Source of the DNA: Brachypodium distachyon
Taxonomy: Eukaryota; Streptophyta; Magnoliopsida; Poales; Poaceae
Assembly: GCF_000005505.3 (NCBI RefSeq)
Contig: NC_016133.3
Location: 53,781,237-53,845,236, forward strand
Direction of reading: 5' to 3'
DNA length: 64,000 nucleotides
The translations under genes were made by a program, and so were the position numbers. This document shows positions 21,151 to 33,352 of this stretch, one piece after another. Position 1 is the stretch's first letter; each line of letters starts with the position of its first letter. The notes under the pieces are model-generated. The model had not been told where the DNA came from. It did no database searches and worked only from the letters and a program-made list of their open reading frames with translations.

Positions 21151-22376
21151 GTCATGTTTCAACAACTCTCAGATCCAACGATCAGAATAATTGAGATGAT
21201 GTGGATCAACATGAGGCCTCCCTCGGTACCTCTCAGATTGTTTTTAGTATATGACCAGTTCGTACCCCAAGCGACATATCCTTCTCATTAAATCTTAACA
21301 GTTAAATATAAGATCCTCATATCCCCGCGGTTCCCCTCATTTTTTTTCTTAATCTATTTTTAGGGGCTTCTTTTCTTAATCGAACCATCTGATTTATTTG
21401 TTTTATATCATACGGCAGAGGGAATTAATGTGATGTCCTGCGATCAGCAAACGTGTGTCCAATACATGACACGTACTAATTCATACTGGGCCTTAATGGA
21501 TATATTCATTTATATATTTGGATGTTTTGTTGGTATCCCACAAATTAGGCCTACTTGTCTGAAATCACTTTATTACCCTCTCATTAAATACGGGCCATTA
21601 GATATCAGATACAATGGTTAAATTAATTCGGATGATGTGGATCAATGTGGAGCCTCTCCTCGGTACCTCTTATATTGCTTTTAGTATATCACATCACTAA
21701 TTCTATAAACTGGACTACTTGACCTAAAAACACTATTGTTTATTGATAGCCATCAAACATACCCCTTATTAAATAAATAAGTATTATATTTGAAAAATAC
21801 AAGAATAATTAACTTTTGCGTGGGTTTAAATAAATGGCAGACGATTTGTTGCATTCGATCTTAATCAGCCTTGTCTTGTTCATCCGTTTGATCTGAATTG
21901 AGGCCTTGTCTTGTTCATCCGTTTGATCTGAATTGAGGCTGTTTAATTGGAATATATCCACCATGACGGCCGGCCGCCTTCGCAACACGGGGTTCAGATC
22001 AGCATCGCCTCCCGTGCCGTCGGCCACCTGCAGCTTGTAGTCGTCGTTGACGGAGACGTGTGGACGTTCTCCGAGCGTTACTTCGATCAGCAGCGGTAAA
22101 AAGAAAATGGGCAGGGTAGTTTCCAACTAACTATATACGATTGATTCGGATAGATTCTGTTGTGATTGCTATGGATACGTTCTAACTTAACGTGAGCTGA
22201 CTCTTGGGATTGGCTGCACGTGATTCGATTTTAAGATATATGGAGTCATATTATGTCCACGCAGATCTAACGGTTCAGCTTTCATTGATTCTAGATCCAA
22301 CCATCAAAATAATTGTGATGACGTGGATCAACGTGGAGCCTCCTCTCGGTACCCTTTATATTGTTTTTAGTATATA
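21151..22376. other. Intergenic DNA with repeated Helitron-type subterminal blocks
   Basis: The block GATGTGGATCAACRTGGAG followed by CTCGGTACC and ATTGYTTTTAGTATAT occurs at about 21196-21250, 21627-21690 and 22317-22375. These look like 5' ends of minus-strand Helitron-like elements from which the rest is missing or diverged. A minus-strand frame at 21809-22126 has no recognisable domain. Confidence 0.45.
21869..21938 (+). repeat. Perfect 35-bp tandem duplication
   Basis: The unit beginning CCTTGTCTTGTTCATCCGTT is present twice head to tail (21869-21903, 21904-21938) without visible mismatch, which implies a recent event. Confidence 0.9.
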
Positions 22377-23963
22377 CTAGCAGAATGCCCGTGCGTTGCC
22401 ACGACCCAGGCCCCAAGCGCATGACGGTCATCAAGATCACTTTGAAAGGTGGTCTATCGCGCACATCATGCCGCCAAATTCTGACGTGTGGTGACCAGGG
22501 CAGCATTGCTTTGGCACCACGACACCACCACCATGCAGTAAAACAAGTACCTTTTGTATTTTAAAGGAGAGTCATGCAACATTAGAGATTCATAACCTAT
22601 GACACGGAAAAAATCAATTTTCTGGATTGCATAATCATCTTGAATAAAAAAATCAAGGTAATACTGTTCATTCATCTTCTTATCTTCTTTGCCTTCCAAA
22701 TTTTTTGAGCAAAATGGAATTTAAACATCAGCTCTGTTTTGTGTCTGGCAAAATTTTGTTGTAGACAAAGTGTATACCTTAACTAAACAAGCCAAACACA
22801 TTGAAGGCAATCTATATCCTTATCCTTTCTTTCGTCAGTACATTTTAGTTTCAAAATGGCAGACACCAAAAAGACAAGCACGCTGTTGGAAACAAAATCT
22901 TCAACCAGATAGTTCTTTCTCCTTCTGCATAGTGCTGATTAATATATCAATTGAATTAACACCCGAGAATTCATGAAAATAAGAATTATGATCATATATT
23001 TATCTACCACAATTGATGCTTTTGTGATGTTAAATTTATGCACAATGTAGTTCCGTAATCAAATCATCAGGGACAATGATACATGATAAGTTTCAACATC
23101 GACCTCTTGCAAATGAAGAAGCACTTTAGGAGTCCAGCATGACCGATTGCTCGACAGGAGAAGAAAATAGTGATCTCCTTAACCAGCAAATTCACCACAA
23201 TAAAAGCTCTCAGCAAACGCTCTACACTCCAAATCATCCATATTGGTAGAAAAATCAAGAGATGCCCACACCAGACAAAGGGTGCAAATGGGAGGTCGGT
23301 GAATTTCTGGTACTTGCTGTCCAGTGCCCCCGTGCCTGGGCGGAATCATCGCAGCATCAGTTATTTGGTGCAGATATCGAATTGATAATCCAGTCAGTCA
23401 CAAATCAAAATAACAACTGTTGCCGCTGCTCCACGCTCCAACCCGCACGGCGGTGCGCCTACCTCTCCCCCTGACCCCGAGCTCACGCAGCCGCCCCGAT
23501 CCTCTTGACCCCGAGCTCCCGCTTCCCCGCGCCGCCACCTCCTCCTTCTCTGCTCACCGATGAGTGTTGCTGCTCGCGCTGGCGCTCCTCTGTGACTGCT
23601 GCTCCTCGCGCTACTGTGGGGGGGAGCGTGCCGTGTGCGGCGTGTGGTGCTGTGGTGGGCAAGTCAGAGCGGCGGGCGAGGGCAGCTGAGTTTGGATTCT
23701 GCGAGGCGGCTACAAGGAGTCCGGCGGCGGCGCATGCGGTTTATAGATAGATGGGTGCTTCCGTGCTCGTGTTCGAGTAGGCTTCCGTGATTCGTATATT
23801 TGGCAGTAATATCCCGATCGATGGCTGGATGAGTCCGTACGTATTGCTTCCGTCTGCTGGTCTGCTGGGCTGACACTGGGGCGTCGGATGACCGAAGGTT
23901 GACAAACGACTAAAACGTGTGGCGAAGGAAACGGTCCGTATTTTTTAAATAGTTATAGAATAG
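22377..23963 (-). mobile_element. Helitron-like element with gene-fragment-like cargo, ~1.6 kb
   Basis: On the minus strand the 3' end is a CGTG/CACG hairpin followed by CTAG at 22377-22380. The proposed 5' end TCTATTCTATAACTATTTAA lies at 23963. The left and right borders sit between host A and T. The interior contains GC-rich exon-like DNA at 23470-23730 and an intron-like AT-rich part at 22560-23260, which is the mixture seen when Helitrons pick up host gene pieces. No replication protein gene is present and I could not name the donor gene. Confidence 0.45.
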
Positions 23964-24287
23964 ATGTTAATGTTATCCAAAAGCAGATTGTCGTTGTGCA
24001 TGAAACAGTGATTGATGCTGAGGTAGCTGCATGATCGACACGCTAAAAAGTTTAGTCTGCAGGTTTACTGTCAACAAAATGAACAAAAGGAATAGTTCAC
24101 CACTAGGCACTAGCCTGCCCTAGCCATTGTTTTAGGCGTGTCTTTTCTTGTCACCGGGCCGGCCCGTAGCAAAGTCTCGAAGTAGTCAACGCGCGAGGGT
24201 GGGGACGTTGATCTTGCTTAACCTCATGTCTTTTCTCACGGACGTTTCTCTGACACATACAACTCCCGTGAAGAAAACTACAGCAGC

Positions 24288-24429
24288 TAAGCCGAAGGGA
24301 CCAAGGTGTCCTGCCTCTCCTACATGTGTTGTTAAGCTAAACACTGACGGTGCAGTTTCTAAAGGCGATACCACTAGTGCAGTTGGAGTAGTTTGCCGGT
24401 ATCACATCGGCAACTACGTCTGTCATTGA
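24288..24429 (+). pseudogene. RNase H-like fragment (RVT_3 type)
   Basis: A plus-strand frame reads VVKLNTDGAVSKGD followed by SAVGVVCRYHIGNYVCH and then a stop. KxNTDGA...GVVxRxxxG is the start of the plant RNase H fold found in non-LTR retrotransposons and related host proteins. Only the first strands are present, so this is a broken piece. Upstream in-frame sequence (TTAAKPKGPRCPASPTC) resembles a linker. Confidence 0.6.
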
Positions 24430-25147
24430 TTAAAACTAGGTTAAAAACTACATGAAGAGTCAGCTTCTGAAGTCGAAAACGGATGCTAGATTTCTCAATC
24501 GACACTCGACCAACATCTTCCACGGCCGTGTGACCGAACAAGCTACTCCAGTACCGATGCGGTCAACTGTAACTCTGCCATGATCCTAACGGCTCTGTAG
24601 ACGTTTGTTTTCTGACGCAGTCGCCGGCTACGCTGTCTCCGATCTCGACCGCCCGTGCATCAACCATCCGGGGTATAGCTAGCCCGCTAGGCAGCGCTAG
24701 TCACCGCTCCTACTGGGTACCTGATGCGGCCAAACATGTTCGTGCACGCAAACTTGTCTCTGGCTCATGAATGCCGCTCTCTTCTCGCTTCCACGAGTTT
24801 CCAATTGACCGTCTACGTGTGCAGTCATGCGACGCGGGCTGTCACCGCGTCTCCCGTGTTCAGGAAACGGGCATTGGTCGGGTGGCGCCGGTGAAGCGCC
24901 AGCCGAACGCCGGCCCCAATTAGAACCATCATTCCTTTCCTTTTATCGGCGCCGCTCGATCCCCTCGCCTGAGTTACTTACTCCCAGCTGTGCGTTTCAA
25001 CGTAAACGGCAATGCGTAAATTACAGGACAGACGCGTCGCGGCCAGGTCCAGATTGTCGCCAGCGCACCCGAAGCTGTTTCTTCCTCCAGTGCCATTGCC
25101 GTCAAAAAAGAGAACGAAAAGACAAAAAAAAACGAGACGAGCCGTGG
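24430..25147. other. Intergenic DNA, no gene recognised
   Basis: Mixed-composition DNA. The open frame at 24827-25243 has no visible domain and runs into the LINE fragment, so I do not treat it as a gene. Confidence 0.4.
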
Positions 25148-25164
25148 AAAAAGCGCTTTCGTTT

Positions 25165-25293
25165 TTTTGGTCGAGCAGACGACTTTATTAACTTGCTAAA
25201 ACTTGCTCACAATCAGTTCGCTGACTGTGATAAAAAAAACTAGATGCAACATCTGCCCAATCTTCTGCAAACCTAGCACACTACATTCGCCCC
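25165..25293 (-). mobile_element. Severely 5'-truncated LINE insertion, 129 bp
   Basis: A short insert begins with a T-run (poly(A) tail on the minus strand) and contains GTTAATAAAGTCGTCTGC, a LINE-3'-UTR-like end. It is bounded by a perfect 17-bp direct repeat AAAAAGCGCTTTCGTTT (25148-25164 and 25294-25310), the expected target-site duplication. Confidence 0.8.
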
Positions 25294-25310
25294 AAAAAGC
25301 GCTTTCGTTT

Positions 25311-26011
25311 AGTACGCCCCAAAAGCCTGCGGCGTCGCAGCCTTACGCGAGCGTGGGCCGTCACGGATCACACTCGTCGGCCCAGCCACACCATCACAGC
25401 GGGATCGCAGCCGCAGAGTATCCCGCCCGCCTCCCCGCGTGCATTCATTGCTGGACGCGGCACCGCGGCCAGCGTACGTACAGGTCACCGCAGGACGCTG
25501 ACGTCGCGGGCCCACCGCCTCGACACCGCTTGGAGAGCCGTCTCGGATTCCCCCGTTCCTTTTCTGTCTCCTTCCCGCTGCCCCAGACCAGAAACAGAAA
25601 ACCTGTGACACTGGGAGGTGGGCCCCGCGTCCAGCTCCGCTACAGCACAGACACGCGCCCATCCAAACCCGCTTTTTGGTGCGCGATTCCGGGTTTTCCT
25701 ATCCTTGCCCTCGCACCTGACCTTGGTCCCACGCGTCGGTGACATTGCGGCTCGTACACGGAACTGGACTGCCGTAGAGACCGGGTTCGAACCATGGGCG
25801 TACCGGGAGGGGCAGTTCCGTCATTTCGCGCTCAAGAACCCTAAATCGGCGCTTCGCGAGCTGGGCCCCGCGCATGTGCCACCGGCCCCCTCCCAGCCCA
25901 TGTGCCTGGCGCTCGTCTCTCTCTCTTCAGTTAAATCTTCGTCTCCATACCGAAACTTACTCCTCTCTCTCTCTTCCCCCCTTTCGCATCTCTGTCTCCC
26001 CCAATAGCGCA
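25311..26011 (+). promoter_or_regulatory. Proximal promoter and 5' UTR of the TMK gene
   Basis: GC-rich DNA leads into a CT-rich leader (CTCTCTCTCTTCAG and similar at 25916-25990), typical of TATA-poor plant promoters with Y patches. No clear TATA box was found. Confidence 0.4.
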
Positions 26012-29000
26012 ATGCAGTCTCCCACCGTATCCACCGCGCGGCGGCGGCGGCGCGGCCGCGGCGCCGGCCTCCTTCTGGCCCTAGCCGTGTTGCTGGCGGC
26101 CATCGGCGCGGCGGCGGCGGCGGCGGCTTCGCCGCAGGACGCGGAGGCGATGCGGGCGGTCGCCGTGGCGCTGGGCGCGGACAAGTCCCTCGGATGGGAC
26201 ACCCCCGACCCCTGTTCGCCTAAGCCGTGGCCCGGGGTGAGCTGCAGCTCCGACGGCCGCGTCACCGCCGTCCAGGTCGGGAAAAAGAGCCTCACGGGGA
26301 AGCTGGCGCCCGAGGTACGCAACCTCACCGAGCTCATGCGCCTAGAGGTCTTCTCCAACAAGCTCTCCGGCCCGCTGCCCTCGCTGGCCGGACTCTCCTC
26401 GCTCCAGGTCCTTCTCCTCCACGGCAACAACTTCGCCTCCATCCCGGCGGATTTCTTCAAGGGGCTAACCGCACTCGTCGCCGTCTCGCTCGACGAGAAC
26501 CCGCTCGCGCCGTGGCCGCTCCCCGCCGACCTTGCCGCTTGCACCTCCCTCACCAACTTCTCCGCCAACTCCGTCAACGTGACCGGGACGCTCCCGGAGT
26601 TCCTCGGCTCGCTGCCGTCGCTCCGGCAGCTCAGTCTGGCAATGAACTTGCTGTCCGGGCCCGTGCCGCCATCTCTCGCCGGTGCCCCGCTTGAGGTGCT
26701 CTGGCTCAACGGCCAGCATGGGAGCCCCGGGTTCACCGGTTCCATTAGCTTCGTCACCAACATGACGAAGGCACAGCAGCTGTGGCTGCATTCCAACGAC
26801 TTCACCGGGCCCTTGCCGGACTTCTCGGGGCTTAGCAGCCTTTATGATCTGAATCTGCGTGACAACCAGCTCACTGGGCCGGTTCCAGAAAGTCTTGTCA
26901 ACCTGAAGTCTCTGAACAATGTTGGCCTGGGGAACAATTTACTGCAGGGACCGACGCCTGTCTTTGCTACCTGGGTTGTGCCTGACATGAAAGGTATAAA
27001 TCAATTCTGCTTGCCGGATGCTGGAAAACCGTGTGATCCCCGTGTGAATCTGCTGCTGGAGGTGGCAGCTGGGTTCATGTATCCGGCTAAGCTTGCGGAG
27101 GGTTGGAAGGGGAATGATCCATGCAGTAATTACATTGGCGTTGAGTGTAATAATGGGAACATCACATCGCTGAATTTTGCAAATAAGGGGCTTACCGGGA
27201 GCATCTCACCATCGATCGGTAAGATTGCCACACTTGAGAAGCTGATTCTTTCAAACAACAACATTACTGGCACCGTGCCGAAGGAGCTTGCCGCGTTGCC
27301 AGCACTGAAGACGGTTGATCTATCAAATAACAATCTGTATGGCGATATTCCTGCATTTCGCAAGAATGTGATGTTAATCACTACTGGCAACCCGAACATA
27401 GGCAAGGATGCTCCTGCGCCATCTGCACCAGGTGGTAGCAGCAACAGCCCTGCGCCTGGGGATGGAAGTGGTGGAGGCAATAGGGGTTCCTCTTCATCTT
27501 CTGTCGGCATCATTGTTGGGTCTGTCTTTGGGGCTATTGCTGGACTAGGCCTTATTGCTGCATTAGGATTTTATTGCCACAAGAGAAAGCAGAAGCCTTT
27601 CGGGAGGGTGCAGAGTCCACATGCTATGGTCATCCATCCCCGGCACTCAGGGTCAGATCCTGACATGGTAAAAATCACAGTTGCTAGGGGAAATGCCAAT
27701 GGTGGTGCAGCCACAAGCGAGGCTAGCCAAGCAAGCAGCGGTCCCCGGGATATCCATGTAGTTGAGGCTGGCAATATGGTCATTTCGATCCAGGTCCTCC
27801 GCAATGTGACCAACAACTTCAGTCAGGATAACATCCTTGGTCGTGGTGGGTTTGGCACTGTCTACAAAGGCGAGCTTCATGATGGCACAAAAATTGCTGT
27901 GAAGCGAATGGAGTCTGGTGTTATGGGTAACAAGGGGCTAAATGAGTTCAAATCAGAGATTGCTGTGCTGACCAAGGTTCGCCATCGTAACCTGGTGTCA
28001 CTGCTTGGATATTGCCTTGATGGTAATGAGAGGATTCTTGTATACGAGTACATGCCACAGGGGCCAGTGAGCCAACACCTGTTTGAGTGGAAAGAACATA
28101 ATTTGCAGCCGCTGGAATGGAAGAGGCGACTAAGCATTGCGCTTGATGTTGCAAGGGGTGTTGAGTACCTGCACAGCCTTGCGCAGCAAACCTTCATCCA
28201 CAGAGACTTGAAACCGTCAAATATACTTCTTGGTGACGACATGAAGGCAAAGGTAGCTGACTTTGGATTGGTGCGGCTTGCACCAGCTGATGGGAAGTGT
28301 GTATCTATAGAGACAAGGCTTGCTGGCACTTTTGGATACCTTGCCCCTGAGTATGCAGGTAAATCCTATATACATTTTGCTTCAATTTTATAAGTTTTTG
28401 TTGTGCAGGTCAATTAACAATCGCAATACATTTAAATTTTAAACTATGTCATACCCAAAATAATAACATCGAATAATTTGATATTTACACTGATCTTTTG
28501 ACTGCCATTTATATTCTCATATGAAGTTGATTGATTTCGTTGTGCAAGAGGTATTTAGGTGCTACAAAAATTTGACAATTATTGGTGTAGAATATGAGGT
28601 GAAGTATCTGGTTTCTGAAAACTATTGAAACTTTCTACCACAACATACAGTATTGGACAATCAATTCGTTGATCAACTCAGATGAGATTGTGTCCTGATT
28701 GGTCCATTTGATCAGAAGTTAACATCCTATTTTATTATATTTTATTTTCTCCAAATGGTTTAATGTATGGTTCAGTTAACTGTTTTGTGTACTCAAAGTA
28801 CATATATTAGTATATTACAGTGTAAAAGCATGCTGATATGTCTCTGGGCACTGACATAAACAAACATATTCATTAGAAGATATCTTTTGCCAGCTGAGCC
28901 AGTTTCCACCCTAAAAATATAAATACTCCCAAAAATCCCAGAACATGAATGGATCTTCAATCTTACCTCTAGCTGGCAGCACTGTGCAGCATCTTCCTGG

Positions 29001-29797
29001 TTTTCTCCCTTGAAATATAAAGACTTCCGATTGGCCCATAGCATGAATGGATCTTCACTTCTACCTTTGGCTAGGACTGTGCACTTGTGAAACATCTTCC
29101 CATCGGAAATTTGAATCATTTAAGGGCATAGCCGTGTCATCTTTACTGCATTGTCCTAATGAGTGATCTGAGTCAAGCCGCATATTGTATAGCATTTGTT
29201 CATCAGTTGATTTCTGCCACTTGCAATATTTGTGTAAAGTAACACTAAAGCTCAAATTTTTGTGCAGTTACTGGACGAGTAACCACAAAAGCTGATGTCT
29301 TCAGCTTTGGTGTCATTTTGATGGAGCTGGTCACTGGACGCAGGGCGCTTGATGAGACACAGCCTGAGGATAGCATGCACCTAGTTACATGGTTCCGTAG
29401 AATGCAGCTGAACCAAGATACTTTCCGGAAAGCAATTGACATGACTATTGACCTTGACGAGGAGACCTTTGCCAGCGTTAGCACCGTTGCACAGCTGGCT
29501 GGTCACTGCTGTGCTAGGGAACCACATCAGAGACCCGATATGGGTCATGCCGTCAATGTGCTCTCTACTCTTTCGGATGTGTGGAAACCTACAGACCCAG
29601 ATTCAGATGACAGTTACGGTATTGACCTGGACATGACGCTGCCTCAAGCATTGAAGAAATGGCAGGCCTTTGAGGACAGCAGCCACTTTGACGGTGCGAC
29701 CTCTTCATTCCTTGCGAGCTTGGACAACACCCAGACAAGCATCCCGACGAGGCCTCCAGGATTTGCAGATTCGTTCACCTCTGCCGATGGAAGATAA
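26012..29797 (+). CDS. TMK-type LRR receptor-like kinase, 958 aa, two exons
   Basis: Exons 26012-28358 and 29268-29797 join in frame (GCAG/GTAAAT donor, TTTGTGCAG acceptor) to encode 958 residues. An N-terminal basic run and hydrophobic stretch (residues about 10-39) form a signal peptide. Leucine-rich repeats follow in two blocks, separated by a non-LRR island with [12 protein letters not shown] and GNDPC, an arrangement typical of the TMK family. A Ser/Gly-rich juxtamembrane region precedes one helix at about 498-521. The kinase domain has GRGGFG at 610-615, Lys631 (AVKRM), HRD at 730-732, DFG at 750-752 and LAPEYA, so all catalytic residues are present. TMKs are plasma-membrane kinases linked in Arabidopsis to auxin signalling, cell expansion and ABP1-type co-receptors. 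The intron falls just after APEYA. The closest orthologue (TMK1, TMK3 or TMK4 group) is not resolved here. Confidence 0.95.
28359..29267 (+). other. Intron of the TMK gene with an internal ~90-bp duplication
   Basis: The 909-nt intron contains two imperfect copies of a ~90-bp unit (about 28915-29005 and 29014-29100). They share CATGAATGGATCTTCA, ACCTYTRGCTRG and CTGTGCA blocks. No MITE ends were found. Confidence 0.65.
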
Positions 29798-32455
29798 TCC
29801 TGGATCGTGCATGAAACCAGAAACTCCATGAAAGCAGACTTCGCTCAGAAGATCCTTCTGTTCATTCCTTTAGCCTCTTCACTCCCCCCCCTGCTTTTCA
29901 TGTTCATTGATTTGGCTTTGTTCTGCCATGTAGCTGTCCTTTGATCATATGATGTGATCTTCACTCAAGAATTGCCTGGAAGTTTGCAACTAACTGTTCT
30001 GTTCTATCGTTCGCTAAACTTAAAGTAGAAGATTGTTAGGGTTGTTGGATTGTACTCAACATTGATCTGCTCCATTATTAAATTGATCCCTGTTATCTCC
30101 AGCAGCTCCACTGGTCAGCTGTGGTCGTTGTTACGCAATATTTTCCTGCTTAGACTTTCATGAGCCTTTCAGTCTACTACATCAATCATTAGCCTTTGAT
30201 CAGGCCTCATCCGCCCGTAATTACGGAATTGGGTGCTACACCCTGTCATCTGTGTTGCCAGGCTGGAGAACTTGGAAGCTCTCCAGTATGAATAAACTAT
30301 CAGGCATGGTACCTGAAGTGGTTCAGGTGCGGGTGCAATCAGCAACGCTGACTGAGTGAGCATCCCAGTCTTTTCAGTTGGTCTCTTGATCAGCTCTAGA
30401 TTTCAGATGGTGCGACCCAAGTGACCTGCCCTCGGCTGCGACAGGAGTCCGGACAAAACTAATGCCTACTCCAACTGGAGATAAGAACAAAGAGGCAGAC
30501 AGGGATCATGATGTGACTCATGTCTTATTCATTCATATACTTATAATAATGGAATGCGATCCAGTTATATTGATCGTGACACGAGTGCATGGATGTGGCT
30601 CCGTTCCGTGAGAGACTTGAACGGCGAATCGGAATTGGTGTTGATGTATTCTTGCGACGGTGTAGTCCAGTTCATGTACAGTTCTTTGCGAGGCTGGACA
30701 GAACCGAACCCCTATCTTTAGAAACAGGAGTTTCTTCTTTTCGTAGTCACACCGGACCGGACAGGATATGTCAACCTCAGCGTCCCCATCTCCAGGGTGG
30801 TGACTGGCGAGCATCCCAGTCTTTTCAGTAGGCTCCTTGGATCAATCCCCATCGGCTTTTAGCAGTACGGGTTTCGAAACGAAAATGGTCGGGCCGTGGT
30901 GGCACTGGCAGGCAGGCGCCCTTGTCGTGTGGGAAAGTTCCCGGGCTCGCGTGGCTCTCACCGACGGGCGGGGACCAATGGTTTAATTTGCTGCGTTGGT
31001 GCAGCCAGAAATGTCCGTTTCCCCGTGCGGTGGTTGTTCGTTTGCTGTTTATGTATGAAATCACCAACGGACGCCACGGTTGACAGTTGTGCCCGCGCTG
31101 CTCCTGCTTAACTCCCAGGTTACTGTAAAATGCAATAGGTTTGAAAACACGTCCCGAGCCTGACTTTTCCTTTTCCTGAAAAAGACCGGCCCACGTCTGA
31201 TCTAATCACCTGCAGCAAGGCACTACTCAACAGGCGAACATAAAACCCAAGAGGACCAGGATCTCCCTTCCCTTGCCATGTGATACTGGACAGAGCCACA
31301 AAGGAGCAGTTGAGAGCCAATCAACAGGAGCTTGGAAAATCGGATTAGGATGGATCTGTCTGGTGGTTGCTCGCTCGAGCTAAATACAGTACAGTACTGT
31401 CCAGGAGTAGGCAGAAGGCACAGCACAAAAGCGGATGGATGGATGCGCTGTCCCGGACGGCCAGGGATGGCCGGATGGATGGGCAGGAACAAAACCAGCT
31501 CATGAGGCAGGCAGGCAGGCGGGCAAGTGAAGCAAGCCACCTGCTTGGTGGGGCGAGAGAGACGGAACGACCGGTTGCGGCGGGAAGCAAGCCAATTTAT
31601 GTTGTCGTCTCTCGCTGCGGCCTGGCGTGTGGACCGCGCCCCGAGACCCAGCCAGGAAAAGGAGAAGAAAAGGCACCGCAAAAGGAGCAGACACCTCATG
31701 GTCGTCCCCGCGTCGCGTCGACGCGTCCTCGTTGTGGACAAAGTGGTGAAGCCTTCTTGTCGTTGACTTCAATTATTCACTGGGCTTCCGTTCAAAAAAG
31801 GGATTGCTGGCCTCGTACCTTTCCAATGCATCTTATTCGCGAACGGGGTATTTATACTCAAATACAGTCTTGACAACAATATACAATGTCGAGAAGATCA
31901 TCTGGAATCGACAAGCATGTCTTCATAGGGCGTGACCTTACGGTGTGCATTAGCTTTGGCCTAGCTACTCATTCTCTTGAAGGATATGTGTACTGAGGAC
32001 ATCTCCAACAGCAAAACTTGGCCGGTACTAAAAGCTCCGCATCATATTTTGCTGAGATGGAGGAGAGAAAGAAGGATTGATGTGACTTGAAAATAAGCTG
32101 CATGAGTAACCGGTACTAGCACTTTTGCCACGTAAAAAAGAGAGAAGATGGAGTATGTTTATGTGGGACCCAAAGCAAACATTAGTTCCGTTCAAGAATA
32201 TTAAATTAGGACTGGGAGAAGACATGAGAGAGAGAAATGGATGAGGTGGAAAAATAAGTACCGGCTGTAGAAACGGTCCATTAAAATGCTCTAATAGTAG
32301 GATGATACTAAATACAGCCTTTACAACAACATACAATGTCGGGGCATGGAGGATAACCACAACCACATTATTGAAAAGGAGAAAAATGAAAAAGGGACAC
32401 ATATGCATGAACGACTGTTGTCATCTCTGACAACATACAGACAGCTCAAAAGGAG
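29798..32455. other. 3' flank of the TMK gene and repeat-rich intergenic DNA
   Basis: A possible AATAAA lies at 30291. Two pairs of direct repeats are visible: GCATCCCAGTCTTTTCAGT at about 30361 and 30811, and a 32-bp block starting AAATACAG at 31859 and 32310 with a few mismatches. A minus-strand frame at 30533-30814 (93 aa, real ATG) has no motif I recognise, so I do not call it a gene. Confidence 0.4.
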
Positions 32456-32849
32456 CGGGATGCAAAAGGTAACCGGATCTAAGGACTGGACGACCCAAAC
32501 AGACGTTTTTTATGTCCGGTATGGGCCTTGGGTTGCGGGCACGGACAGAAAAAGGCTCCAACCGGCCTTCGTCCGTTTGGATCGGGCTGGGCGTCCAGCG
32601 GGACGACCCATTTCACATGCACACAAAAACACATACAAAAGATAGCCATTACTCGTATATAGTAGATGAAAGTGCTTACATATATAGATGAAACTACTAA
32701 TATGTGATATTAAAACTACTACATATAATAATAAAAACTAAGAGATCATCTAATCGGAGTCCGAATCCAAGTTGATGATCTCCCGCTCCCGCGTCCAGGC
32801 CTCCATGTCCTCCGACCATCGAGACCAGTCCTCTTGTGCCTCCTCCTCC

Positions 32850-33352
32850 TTAATTCACATGCGGCACAGGCGGCGGGGGAGCGCCCTCGTCGTCCTGGAG
32901 CTGGGAGACATACAGTGCCGCCCCCATGCCAGGCCAGCTGCCCAACTCCTCCCGGTCGGATTCGGCAATTGCTTCTGCAAGCATGGCCTCCTCCTCCGTC
33001 GCATCATGTCCTCCTCCTCCTCCTCCTCCTCCTCCTCCTTGACTACGGCGATGGCGGTGGGCGAGGGCGGGGGCAGGGGCGACAGGGGCACGTCGCGTCG
33101 GGCTCGGACGCCGGCGAAGAAAGAGCATCGACGGAGGTCGTGCTCCGCCTCAAACCAAGCGTCCCAGTAGGGGCTGTCCCCCATGAAGTTCTCATCGCAG
33201 CAGTGCAAGATCTCCACCTTCTGCGCGCGACCGGTCGCCGGGACGGGCGGCACCAGAACCCGCTGAGGGCTCAGATGCCACCCGTGTGGGAGGTGGACAT
33301 CGGACCACGGCACCGCAAGGCCGTGCACCCAGAAGTGCTGGGCAGTGTGCAC
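32850..33352 (-). pseudogene. Frameshifted repeat-associated coding remnant
   Basis: Minus-strand frames carry WHLSPQRVLVPPVPATGRAQ, then YWDAWFEAEHDLRR and, in a second frame, EEEAMLAEAIAESDREELGS. The WDAWFxxEHxxRR followed by an acidic alpha-helical segment is a pattern I associate with a repeated, function-unknown family in Triticeae genomes. The two halves are out of frame with each other across the CTC microsatellite, so the copy is broken. The CTC tract encodes a poly-Glu run on this strand. Confidence 0.4.
33009..33039 (+). repeat. (CTC)n microsatellite
   Basis: About ten uninterrupted CTC/TCC triplets, a candidate length-variable SSR marker. Confidence 0.9.

Noticed and set aside
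24827..25243. 138-codon plus-strand ORF
   Set aside because: It ends inside the LINE fragment, has no conserved motif and unremarkable composition.
30533..30814. 93-aa minus-strand ORF as a gene
   Set aside because: It has a true ATG but no motif, splice context or promoter, and spans most of a locally duplicated region.
30361..30830. Retroposon bounded by GCATCCCAGTCTTTTCAGT repeats
   Set aside because: Similarity continues past the repeat on the same side of both copies and there is no poly(A) run, so it looks like a duplication rather than a TSD.
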